From Gordonia soli NBRC 108243 (GTDB lineage Bacteria > Actinomycetota > Actinomycetes > Mycobacteriales > Mycobacteriaceae), in assembly GCF_000334455.1 (NCBI RefSeq), contig NZ_BANX01000023.1, positions 62,001 to 126,000 of the forward strand: a stretch of DNA of 64,000 bases. Direction: 5' to 3'. Both the position numbers and the translations under genes were made by a program. This document shows, one piece after another, positions 8,841 through 16,893 of the stretch; positions within the stretch are counted from its first letter, which is position 1, and every line of letters begins with the position of its first letter. Below the pieces are notes generated by a model. That model saw only the letters and a list, made by a program, of their open reading frames with translations. It ran no database searches and was not told the origin of the DNA.

Positions 8841-9419
8841 TCAGGAGACCGTCGCGGCGTCGCGGCCGAGGCGGGCGAGCAACCGGGTCTGGCGATCGGC
8901 GCCGTCGGGCACCCTCACCCCGGAACGGCAGACACCGTCGCTGTACAACGCATCACCGAAGCCGTCGGCGGCCGTCTCCATCATCGCCAGTTCGTCGTCG
9001 GTGAACCGGTGGTCGACGCCGTGGGCCGCGGCGACATCCCATCGGTGCGCGACCATGTCGAAGCCGTAGAAGCGGATCACCGTGTCGCCGACGGTGGTCG
9101 GGCCGAAGTGACCGTCGAACTCGCGCCCACCGACAGCGGGGTCGGCGAGCAGCTCGGTGACGCGATCGGCGTGCTCGCGCCACGCACGGGCCGGCGTGCC
9201 GAGGTCCGGGGCGGTACCGAGATCGATGTCGTGGCGGCCGAGGAAATCGCGCTGGGTGTCGATGACGTGGCCGACGACGTCGGCCGCGGTCCAGCCGGGA
9301 CACGGGGATGCCGCGGTCCAGCTGTCCGAGGGCACGGCGTCGAGTACTCCGGCGAATCCGTCGGCAAGACGGGCGTAGTCGGTTGCGATGGGGGTCGGGG
9401 TGTCCGAGGTGGCAGTCAT
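8841..9419 (-). CDS. TIGR03086/MDMPI-type (DinB-like) protein
   Basis: The 192-residue protein is of the actinobacterial TIGR03086 class, related to mycothiol-dependent maleylpyruvate isomerase N-terminal and DinB four-helix folds. The signature is SPCPGWTAADVVGHVIDTQ near residues 40-58, with His55 as the usual first metal ligand; a second His cluster is in FYGFDMVAHRWDVA near residue 122-135. Metal-dependent thiol transferases use such folds, but no substrate can be named. The start ATG at 9419 is 69 bp from the divergent AraC gene, which probably controls it. Confidence 0.8.
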   Translation of the reverse strand: MTATSDTPTPIATDYARLADGFAGVLDAVPSDSWTAASPCPGWTAADVVGHVIDTQRDFLGRHDIDLGTAPDLGTPARAWREHADRVTELLADPAVGGREFDGHFGPTTVGDTVIRFYGFDMVAHRWDVAAAHGVDHRFTDDELAMMETAADGFGDALYSDGVCRSGVRVPDGADRQTRLLARLGRDAATVS

Positions 9420-9488
9420 GATGGAGAGCGTAGGTCGGTGCGGGTGCGCCGGGATTGAAGAAAGCCGACATGATCGGGAGGTCTGCTG

Positions 9489-10328
9489 ATGGTCGACGAC
9501 ATCGAGCGCGCTCATCTCGTCGATCCCACCGATCGCAGCTTCCGCATCGGTCGATGGGGTCCCGCGGCAGATCTGACCGACCTCATCCGTCGGTTCTGGG
9601 TGCCCGTGTGGTCGGTGCCACCCGGGGACGCTGCGCCGCAACGGGTTCTGCAGTACCCGGTCTGCCTGATGGTGGTGACCCCCACCTATGCGCGGTTCTA
9701 CGGGGTGCGCCGCGGGGTGTCGGAGAACGTGCTGAGCGGCAACGGCTGGGCGGTGGGCACGATGCTGTCGCCGGCAGCCGGATCGCTGGTCGTCGGCGGC
9801 TCGGTTGCCGCGTGGACCGACCGGCATGCCGAGCTCGCCGAAATCTTCGGTTCGGTCGGTGCGGAACTGGCTGCGGCTGTCCGGGCGACGATGTTGCCCG
9901 CGCCGTCGGCCGACGACCGGCAGCACGCCGCCACCGGACTGTTCGAGGACTGGCTGCGTGCCCACCTCCCCGTCGATGCCGACGGACACCTCGTGAACGA
10001 GATCGTGTCCTACGTCGAGTCGAATTCCGACGTCACCGAGGTCGCGCAGATCTGTGCCGGATTCGGCATCGGCGAGCGCACGCTCCAGCGATTGACCCAT
10101 CGGCGGTTGGGGCTGACACCGAAATGGCTCATCCAACGTCGCCGACTCCAGGAGGCGTCGGAACGTCTGCGCGACCCCGGGGTCACGGTGGCGAGGATCG
10201 CCGCCGACCTGGGCTACTCCGACGAGGCGCACATGGTGCGTGACTTCCGGACGGTCACCGGGGAGACACCGGGTCGATTCGCTGCGCGGTTCGGGGGTGA
10301 CCAGGTGGCGAGTCCGAGGTCGGGCTGA
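9489..10328 (+). CDS. AraC-family transcriptional regulator (DUF6597-like N-terminus)
   Basis: The 279-residue regulator has an N-terminal sensor part (RFWVPVWSVPPGDAAPQRVLQYPVCLMV) resembling the DUF6597 domain. The C-terminal AraC DNA-binding domain covers residues about 175-270: first helix-turn-helix around DVTEVAQICAGFGIGERTLQ, second around VARIAADLGYSDEAHMVRDF. It is transcribed divergently from the TIGR03086 gene across a 69-bp spacer and probably regulates it. It is the same subfamily as the regulator at 46798, and both sit divergently to a small single-domain gene. Confidence 0.85.
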   Translation: MVDDIERAHLVDPTDRSFRIGRWGPAADLTDLIRRFWVPVWSVPPGDAAPQRVLQYPVCLMVVTPTYARFYGVRRGVSENVLSGNGWAVGTMLSPAAGSLVVGGSVAAWTDRHAELAEIFGSVGAELAAAVRATMLPAPSADDRQHAATGLFEDWLRAHLPVDADGHLVNEIVSYVESNSDVTEVAQICAGFGIGERTLQRLTHRRLGLTPKWLIQRRRLQEASERLRDPGVTVARIAADLGYSDEAHMVRDFRTVTGETPGRFAARFGGDQVASPRSG

Positions 10329-10399
10329 GCTGGGTATTGTTGCCGAGATCACACCGAAAGCGGCACAATCGAGTGCAGGTGGGGAGTGACGGAGGATCA

Positions 10400-11671
10400 A
10401 TGAGCGATGCGGCCGGGGTGTCATCGCGGATCCGCCGGGCGTACGAGGATTTCTTGACCGGAGTCGAGCCGCCGGCGGATGCCGTGCGGTCGGTGGTCCG
10501 CGAGTCGTGGATGCGGTCGGTGAGTCGGGGCATCGACCCTGGTGAAGCGGTGCCCGAGGGCGAACGTGCGCCGGCGATGTCGGCCACCGAGTTCGCCGAG
10601 TACCGGGATGCGCATCCGATCACCGCGGTCCGGCCGCTCGTGCAGTCGTTGATGCTCGACGACATCGCGGACTCCGGTGTCGTCGTCGCGCTCACCGACC
10701 AGCGCGGGCGACTGCTGTGGGTCGAAGGTGCATCGCCGGCCCGTGACCGTGCCAGCCACATCAACTTCGTCGAAGGTTCCGTGTGGGCCGAGGACGTCGT
10801 CGGCACCAACGCGCCCGGACTCGCCCTGGCAGTCGACCGGGGCGTTCAGGTCGTGGGGCCCGAGCACTTCGCCGGTCCGGTCCAGGAGTGGAGTTGCGCT
10901 GCGGCGCCTGTCCACGATCCGGTGACCGGGCACGTCATCGGCGTCATCGACGTGACCGGTGGTCGGGAGGTGGCCGCACCGTTCGCGCTGGCCGCCGTGC
11001 GATCGGTGGTCGCCGCCGTCGAGCGTGAACTGCGGTCGCATTCCGTCGACCTGGCCGACCCCACCACATTCACCCCGAAGTCGGCGGCGCAACTGACAGT
11101 GTTGAGCGGCAACGGTTGTCGGTGGAGCCGGGGTGGTGTCGAACGCACGCTCTCCCGTCGACACGCGGAGATCCTGGTGTTGCTGCAGGCGTACCCGGAG
11201 GGTCTGAACACCGAGCAGCTCGCGATGATGTTGGCCGAGGACGGGGTGGACCCGGTCACCGTCCGGGCCGAGATATCGCGCCTGCGTAGAGATCTGGGCA
11301 CCGAGGTGGTCCAGTCGCGGCCGTACCGACTGACTGTCGAGTTCGACTCCGATGTCGATGACCTGCGCACCCGGATCCGGACCGGCGCCGACCTCGGCGC
11401 CGTCATCGCCGACCTCGGCCGCGGTGGACTGCTCGCCGAGTCGTCGGCCCCCGGCATCGTTGAGATCTTCGATGAGGTCCGTGAGGACATCCGGTCGCGC
11501 GTCATCGCCGACGGAGATGTCGGGGCATTGCGCGTATGGACGTCGTCGACGCATGGTCGGGACGACCTCGTCGCCTGGCGTCGACTCGAACACCGGCTGC
11601 CTGTCGGGCACCCAGACCGCGCAGTTGTCGGCGGCCGGATCCGATTGCTGGACAAGCGGTACGGGTTGTAG
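10400..11671 (+). CDS. GAF-domain transcriptional regulator (AcoR-like, without AAA+ domain)
   Basis: The 423-residue protein starts at ATG 10400 after GGAGG. Residues 1-70 are the AcoR-type helical N-terminus (RESWMRSVSRGIDP). A GAF sensor domain covers about 80-215, with the typical GTNAPGLAL and VQEWSCAAAPVHDP stretches. The C-terminal part from about 245 is a winged helix (LSRRHAEILVLLQAYPEG, VTVRAEISRLRRDLG), so the sigma-54 AAA+ and Fis domains of classical AcoR are absent. This class in actinobacteria accompanies acetaldehyde/alcohol-inducible aldehyde dehydrogenase + DUF779 genes, which are found here from 13429. The AbiEi/DUF559 gene and repeats separate regulator and target. Confidence 0.8.
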   Translation: MSDAAGVSSRIRRAYEDFLTGVEPPADAVRSVVRESWMRSVSRGIDPGEAVPEGERAPAMSATEFAEYRDAHPITAVRPLVQSLMLDDIADSGVVVALTDQRGRLLWVEGASPARDRASHINFVEGSVWAEDVVGTNAPGLALAVDRGVQVVGPEHFAGPVQEWSCAAAPVHDPVTGHVIGVIDVTGGREVAAPFALAAVRSVVAAVERELRSHSVDLADPTTFTPKSAAQLTVLSGNGCRWSRGGVERTLSRRHAEILVLLQAYPEGLNTEQLAMMLAEDGVDPVTVRAEISRLRRDLGTEVVQSRPYRLTVEFDSDVDDLRTRIRTGADLGAVIADLGRGGLLAESSAPGIVEIFDEVREDIRSRVIADGDVGALRVWTSSTHGRDDLVAWRRLEHRLPVGHPDRAVVGGRIRLLDKRYGL

Positions 11672-11701
11672 TTCTTTCGGTTGGGTGCGGGTCGGGGGCT
11701 G

Positions 11702-11803
11702 GGCAAAATCTGCCGCGGGGGCCGGGGGGCTGGCCAAAATCTGCCGCGGAGCGGGGTGCGGCGTGCAATATCCACGCCGCTCATCGCTGCACGGCAGATT
11801 ATG
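11702..11803 (+). repeat. palindromic repeat copy A with an extra half-site
   Basis: A lone left arm AAAATCTGCCGCGG lies at about 11705-11718. It is repeated at 11735-11748 as the left arm of a full element that continues through the core GTGCAATATCCAC (11763-11775) to the right arm CGGCAGATTATGG (11792-11804). It is the most diverged of the four copies in this part and lies 123 bp before the AbiEi/DUF559 start codon. Confidence 0.8.
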
Positions 11804-11926
11804 GTCATCGTCCGGGGGCTCTCACGGAGTGCGACGGTGTCCGGGGAGATGTCCACACCTCTGTTTTCATCCCCAGTTCAATGATTGCGGCACTCCCGAA
11901 CCGCAGTTCTCGCCGATGCTGGGCCG

Positions 11927-12784
11927 ATGGACGGTCGGTATCAACAGTTCGGCGGAGTGGTCTCCGCGGCACAACTGGTCGCGTGGGGTGAGACGCGCGC
12001 CGACATTCGGCGAGCCGTGCGCAGCGGGTTCCTACGTCGGCTGAGGCACGGGTGGTTCATGGTGGAAGGGGCCGATCCGGTCATCGTCGCCGTCGTCAGC
12101 GCGGGGGCTGTGCTGACATGCGCCAGTGCCCTTGCCGAGCAGGGGATCTGGGTTCCCGACGTCTCGCTGCGCCAGGTGCATTCGCGAGTCACCAGGCATG
12201 GAGGCCGGGTCGCCGAGGCGGCGCCGTTGGACATGGGGTGTCGCGCCTACGGCGAGATCCCGCCGTCGGTCGGCGCGGTCGATGCCGTGGACATCGCGTT
12301 ACTGCACGCCGCACGATGTCTGGACGACGAGTCGCTGGTGGTGGTTTGCGACTCGATCCTCAACAAACGGGTCATGACCCGAGAGCAGATCGAGACCGTT
12401 CTGAGAGCTGCGCCGCAGCGCATCGGAGATCTGCTTGCGAGGTGCGATGAACGTGCGCAGTCGGGCACCGAGACCATGGCCCGCGTGCGACTACGAGCGC
12501 TCGGACTTCCGGTGATCGTCCAACATCACGTGGTCGGCGTCGGATTCGTCGACCTGCTCATCGGCGATCGGCTGATCATCGAGGTCGACAGCATCGAGCA
12601 CCACACCGACTCGGATGCGTACGAACGGGACCGTCGCCGTGATCGGGAACTCGCGCGACTCGGGTACATCGTGATTCGACTGACGTATGCCCAGGTCACC
12701 CGGAACTGGTCTGCGGCCGAGAACGACATCATCGACATGGTACGCCGGCGCATGCACCGCTGGCCGCGATCCCGGGTTGCCTGA
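11927..12784 (+). CDS. AbiEi-like HTH + DUF559 (Vsr-like) nuclease domain protein
   Basis: The 285-residue protein has an N-terminal winged-helix domain like AbiEi antitoxins (residues 1-60: FGGVVSAAQLVAWGETRADIRRAVRSGF). The C-terminal DUF559 domain has PD-(D/E)xK nuclease residues: Asp209 in FVDLLIGD, then Glu219 and Asp221 in IIEVDS, and a following Arg/Asp-rich helix and GYIVIRLTYAQV. No AbiEii toxin gene is adjacent, so it is an orphan. Such proteins are abundant in actinobacteria without known function. The ATG at 11927 was preferred over a TTG at 11885. The gene is bracketed by palindromic repeats, one copy before and three after, and interrupts a regulator-dehydrogenase pair, so it looks like an inserted cassette. 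Confidence 0.8.
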   Translation: MDGRYQQFGGVVSAAQLVAWGETRADIRRAVRSGFLRRLRHGWFMVEGADPVIVAVVSAGAVLTCASALAEQGIWVPDVSLRQVHSRVTRHGGRVAEAAPLDMGCRAYGEIPPSVGAVDAVDIALLHAARCLDDESLVVVCDSILNKRVMTREQIETVLRAAPQRIGDLLARCDERAQSGTETMARVRLRALGLPVIVQHHVVGVGFVDLLIGDRLIIEVDSIEHHTDSDAYERDRRRDRELARLGYIVIRLTYAQVTRNWSAAENDIIDMVRRRMHRWPRSRVA

Positions 12785-12863
12785 CGACCATCCGCGGCAC
12801 CCGCCCGTCAGCAACCTCGCCTGGCTGAACCCTGCCCCGACTTCGTCCGATGCGCCCTCGGTT

Positions 12864-12938
12864 GACCAATATCTGCCGTTCAGCGAGTGGTCGCGTGCAA
12901 TATCCAGGCGGCGCCCCGCTGGACGGCAGATTTTGGTC
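12864..12938 (+). repeat. palindromic repeat copy B
   Basis: The 75-bp element begins GACCAATATCTGCCGTTCAG and ends ACGGCAGATTTTGGTC. The arms pair over about 22 bp with two mismatches, and the centre holds AGCGAGTGG and GTGCAATATCCA. Its right half is nearly identical to copy D. Confidence 0.88.
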
Positions 12939-13020
12939 GCTGGGGCGGGGGCTGGGGCCGGGGAAAGAGTCGGCGGGTGGGAGATCGGGGAGCGCCCGAC
13001 CGAAGGTTCGCCCTGTCTCC

Positions 13021-13099
13021 CCGACCAAAATCTGCCGTTCAGCAAGTGTTCGTGTGCAATATCCACGCGGTGCGCTGCTGTACGGCAGATTTTGGTCGG
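13021..13099 (+). repeat. palindromic repeat copy C (best-preserved arms)
   Basis: The left arm CCGACCAAAATCTGCCGT is an exact reverse complement of the right arm at 13082-13099. After a single T/T mismatch the pairing continues for CAGCA. Inside, CGTG and CACG frame the loop TGCAATATC. The element could therefore form a hairpin of about 24 + 4 bp as DNA or RNA. Confidence 0.9.
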
Positions 13100-13163
13100 T
13101 GGGGCCTGGCAGATGGACGAGTGGGGGACCCCGTGACCGAGTGCTTCTTCTCCGGGCTTGCGT

Positions 13164-13238
13164 ATCCAAAATCTGCTGCCCAGCGAGTGGTCGTGTGCAA
13201 TATCCACGCGGCGCCCCGCTGGACGGCAGATTTCGACC
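13164..13238 (+). repeat. palindromic repeat copy D
   Basis: The left arm has TCCAAAATCTGCTGCCCAGC and the right arm GCTGGACGGCAGATTTCGA, with the shared centre AGCGAGTGGTCGTGTGCAAT followed by ATCCACGCGG. The outermost bases no longer pair. The element has the same orientation as A, B and C. Confidence 0.88.
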
Positions 13239-13300
13239 ACGCCGCCAGGCAGACGCACCCCGACAAGCCCCACCAAACCTGCTGACCTGCCCCGACGTCC

Positions 13301-13365
13301 CGTTGCAACGTTGGGTACGTCGGTGCAACGCTCCTGCAACGAGCCCGGCCGTACCGTGTGCAACA
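13301..13365 (+). promoter_or_regulatory. cluster of TGCAAC motifs upstream of aldehyde dehydrogenase
   Basis: Four TGCAAC motifs occur within 62 bp (13304, 13324, 13335 and 13359). The first sits in the perfect 10-bp palindrome CGTTGCAACG (13301-13310). The cluster ends 63 bp before the start codon at 13429. It is the best candidate for the binding site of the GAF-domain regulator at 10400; this link is inference. Confidence 0.4.
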
Positions 13366-13428
13366 GATCACACACGTCACCGCTCGTGGCGAGTGCGACA
13401 TCCCGATACGACGGAGGAGCACCTCAGA

Positions 13429-14952
<1,524 letters not shown>

Positions 14953-15015
14953 CCAGGGCGAACACCCTGATCCGAGAACTCCGAGGATCTCTCTGACAAG
15001 GACAGGTGATACCCG

Positions 15016-15441
15016 ATGACCGAGACACAGACTCCTGATCGGGTGGTCGCCACAGACGCCGCCGTGCAACTCCTGACCAAGCTGTCGGAGTTGCACGGCG
15101 GACTCATGATCCACCAGTCCGGTGGATGCTGTGACGGTTCCGCCCCGATGTGTTACCCGGTGGGTGAATACCGTGTGGGACAACGCGATGTGCTGGTCGG
15201 CGTCATCGACCTGCCTGAACCGTTGCCACCCGTGCGGCTCTGGATCAACGGAGATCAGTTCGATCTCTGGAAGCACACCCAACTCATCCTCGACGTCGTG
15301 CCGGGTAGAGGTGCCGGGTTCAGCCTGGAGGCACCCGAGGGTGTGCGATTCCTCTCGCGCTCACGCGCTTTCAGTCCCGAGGAGAACGAACTCCTCGAGA
15401 AGTCACCCCCGTTGACGGGGGCGATGGTCGAGGCCGGCTGA
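15016..15441 (+). CDS. DUF779 protein
   Basis: The 141-residue protein belongs to DUF779, the usual small partner of acetaldehyde-type aldehyde dehydrogenases. The conserved Cys-rich stretch HQSGGCCDGSAPMCYP is at about residues 33-48, and the rest (RLWINGDQFDLWKHTQLILD) also fits. The biochemical role is unknown; metal or redox binding through the cysteines is possible. The ATG at 15016 is preceded by AAGGACAGG. Its last 39 bp overlap the convergent LysR gene. Confidence 0.88.
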   Translation: MTETQTPDRVVATDAAVQLLTKLSELHGGLMIHQSGGCCDGSAPMCYPVGEYRVGQRDVLVGVIDLPEPLPPVRLWINGDQFDLWKHTQLILDVVPGRGAGFSLEAPEGVRFLSRSRAFSPEENELLEKSPPLTGAMVEAG

Positions 15442-16398
15442 CCCGTCGGCGTCGATTCCCGACGAGAGTGGCGGTGCGGTGCCGACCCCCGCGCCGCCAC
15501 TCTCCTCGCCTGCGGCCAGGATGCGATTGCGCAGCTCTGAGGCGGTGTGCGGCAACCACATCGCCTGCACCGGAACCAGCGGCGGATCGGTGAACTCCAT
15601 GATGCGGATCCGGTTTCCGTAGACCCAGCCCGGATCGTTGGTCACGAACGCGCACGCGTCGGGATGCGCGACCACCGCGGTGTGCGGCGGCGTTCCCAGC
15701 AGCGTCGATACGATGAGCGTCGGGTCGAATCCCGCACGCCGACAATGCGAGACCAGAACATCCGTGTAATACGACTCGTGTTCTGGGCCCCAGACCACGA
15801 TCGGATGCGGCGCGAGGTCCTCGATGGTCACCGAATCCTGCTGTGCCAAAGGATGGTCGGCGTCGACGGCCAGACGCAGTGCGTGGTACGTCGCGATGGT
15901 GGACGCGAGATCGGACGGGGGCTGCACACCCCGCGCGAGCGCGATGTCGATGGTGCCGGCGAGGAGATCCTCCCGGATACTCTCGGCGAACACCGGACGC
16001 GCCGTGATGGGCACCGACGCATCGGCCAGCACGACGCTCTCGATGATCTGGAAGATCTCCGACGTCGCGACGTCCGGCGTGTGCCCGATGACGAACGGAT
16101 CCGGACGACCGGCGTCGGCGCGCCGAACCATTCTCGCGAGTTGCCGACCGCCGGCCAACAATGGAACCGCCCCGCGATAGAGAGCGTGCCCGGCGGGGGT
16201 CAGTGTGAGGCTTCGGCGCGTTCTCGAGAAAAGGCTCACATCGAGTTGTCGTTCGAGTTCTCGAATTGCCGCAGAAAGCGCCTGTTGTGTGATGAACAAC
16301 TCTTCTGCCGCGGCACTGAGAGTTGGAGCATCCACTGCGGTCACGAACATGCGGAGTCGCCTCAGGTCGAGGTCTCGCGCGGGGCCTACTTCACTCAC
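15403..16398 (-). CDS. LysR-family transcriptional regulator
   Basis: The 331-residue regulator has the N-terminal LysR helix-turn-helix (LRRLRMFVTAVDAPTLSAAA, TQQALSAAIRELERQLDVSLF, RRSLTLTPAG) and a substrate-binding domain from about residue 95. The GTG at 16398 is used because AAGGA lies about 10 bases before it; a TTG at 16404 would add two residues. No target is evident: its 5 prime side faces a 490-bp AT-richer region and then a membrane-protein gene. Its 3 prime end overlaps DUF779 convergently. Confidence 0.87.
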   Translation of the reverse strand: MSEVGPARDLDLRRLRMFVTAVDAPTLSAAAEELFITQQALSAAIRELERQLDVSLFSRTRRSLTLTPAGHALYRGAVPLLAGGRQLARMVRRADAGRPDPFVIGHTPDVATSEIFQIIESVVLADASVPITARPVFAESIREDLLAGTIDIALARGVQPPSDLASTIATYHALRLAVDADHPLAQQDSVTIEDLAPHPIVVWGPEHESYYTDVLVSHCRRAGFDPTLIVSTLLGTPPHTAVVAHPDACAFVTNDPGWVYGNRIRIMEFTDPPLVPVQAMWLPHTASELRNRILAAGEESGGAGVGTAPPLSSGIDADGSAGLDHRPRQRG

Positions 16399-16893
16399 GA
16401 TCAACCGGTCCTTGTCGGTACACCAAATTGCTTCGATTGTAGATTGTGCGACGGCTCTTTACCCTGAACTGCGCGGACGTTGTGACACGTTCGTTAGAGG
16501 CGTGATGCAACGTACGTTGGTCCCTGTTCCCCGCACTGAGGGGATGTGGGGAACAGGGACCTTCGGATTCTCCGCCATTTCTCGGTCTCGTCGGTCGCAA
16601 CGCCGCGATTCATCCGATGCTCCAACAGATCTGCCATCGCTAATGCACATTACTTTCGGGCATGGCCGACGTTCGAGGCAGCCATTTGTTGAAGATGCAA
16701 CCATTCGGGCATTCATGTTCACGTTGCGAACAATTCCGTCGACTTTCTGGACGAACGTCCTGATGGTGTCGAAAACGGACAGTCTCGTGATCGGTGAAGG
16801 CGTCGAACCGCCTGGGATGCACTGTTCTGCGACGTAGAATCCCGCCATGACACGTGCGGGCACGGCCCCGACGACAGCCACGGGATCGGCGAC
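16399..16893. other. intergenic stretch, lower GC than its surroundings
   Basis: About 490 bp without a convincing gene. It is visibly richer in A/T than the coding DNA on both sides (for example around 16630-16760) and holds the perfect stem-loop at 16519-16561. The open frames that cross it have unnatural composition. It presumably contains the LysR promoter and perhaps autoregulatory sites; no standard promoter pair stands out. Confidence 0.5.
16519..16561. repeat. perfect 14-bp inverted repeat
   Basis: GGTCCCTGTTCCCC (16519-16532) is an exact reverse complement of 16548-16561, with a 15-base loop. No T-run follows on either strand, so it is not a standard terminator. It lies 120 bp upstream of the LysR start. 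Confidence 0.8.

Larger units (their letters stand above)
12785..13428. other. intergenic stretch with three palindromic repeats and a TGCAAC motif cluster
   Basis: No gene is seen here, although long open frames exist in several frames. The stretch holds repeat copies B, C and D (12864-13238) and then the probable control region of the aldehyde dehydrogenase gene with repeated TGCAAC motifs. The repeats make short repeated peptides in every frame (for example [15 protein letters not shown]), which is a by-product of the DNA repeat. Confidence 0.7.

Noticed and set aside
11885-12784. Complete type IV toxin-antitoxin (AbiEi-AbiEii) pair
   Set aside because: Only the AbiEi-like domain is present, fused to DUF559; no nucleotidyltransferase toxin gene is adjacent.
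12491-13375. Long minus-strand frame with repeated peptides such as [16 protein letters not shown]
   Set aside because: The repeated peptides come from the palindromic DNA repeat; the frame overlaps the AbiEi/DUF559 gene and shows no family or natural composition.
12850-13428. Extension of the aldehyde dehydrogenase frame upstream through the repeats
   Set aside because: The enzyme family begins at MTVYAKPG (13429), which has a good ribosome site; the upstream part is repeat translation.
11672-13428. CRISPR array
   Set aside because: Repeats are long palindromes of about 75 bp, irregularly spaced, without spacers of constant length and without cas genes.
16519-16561. Rho-independent terminator
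   Set aside because: Strong stem but no T-run on either strand and no gene ending beside it.
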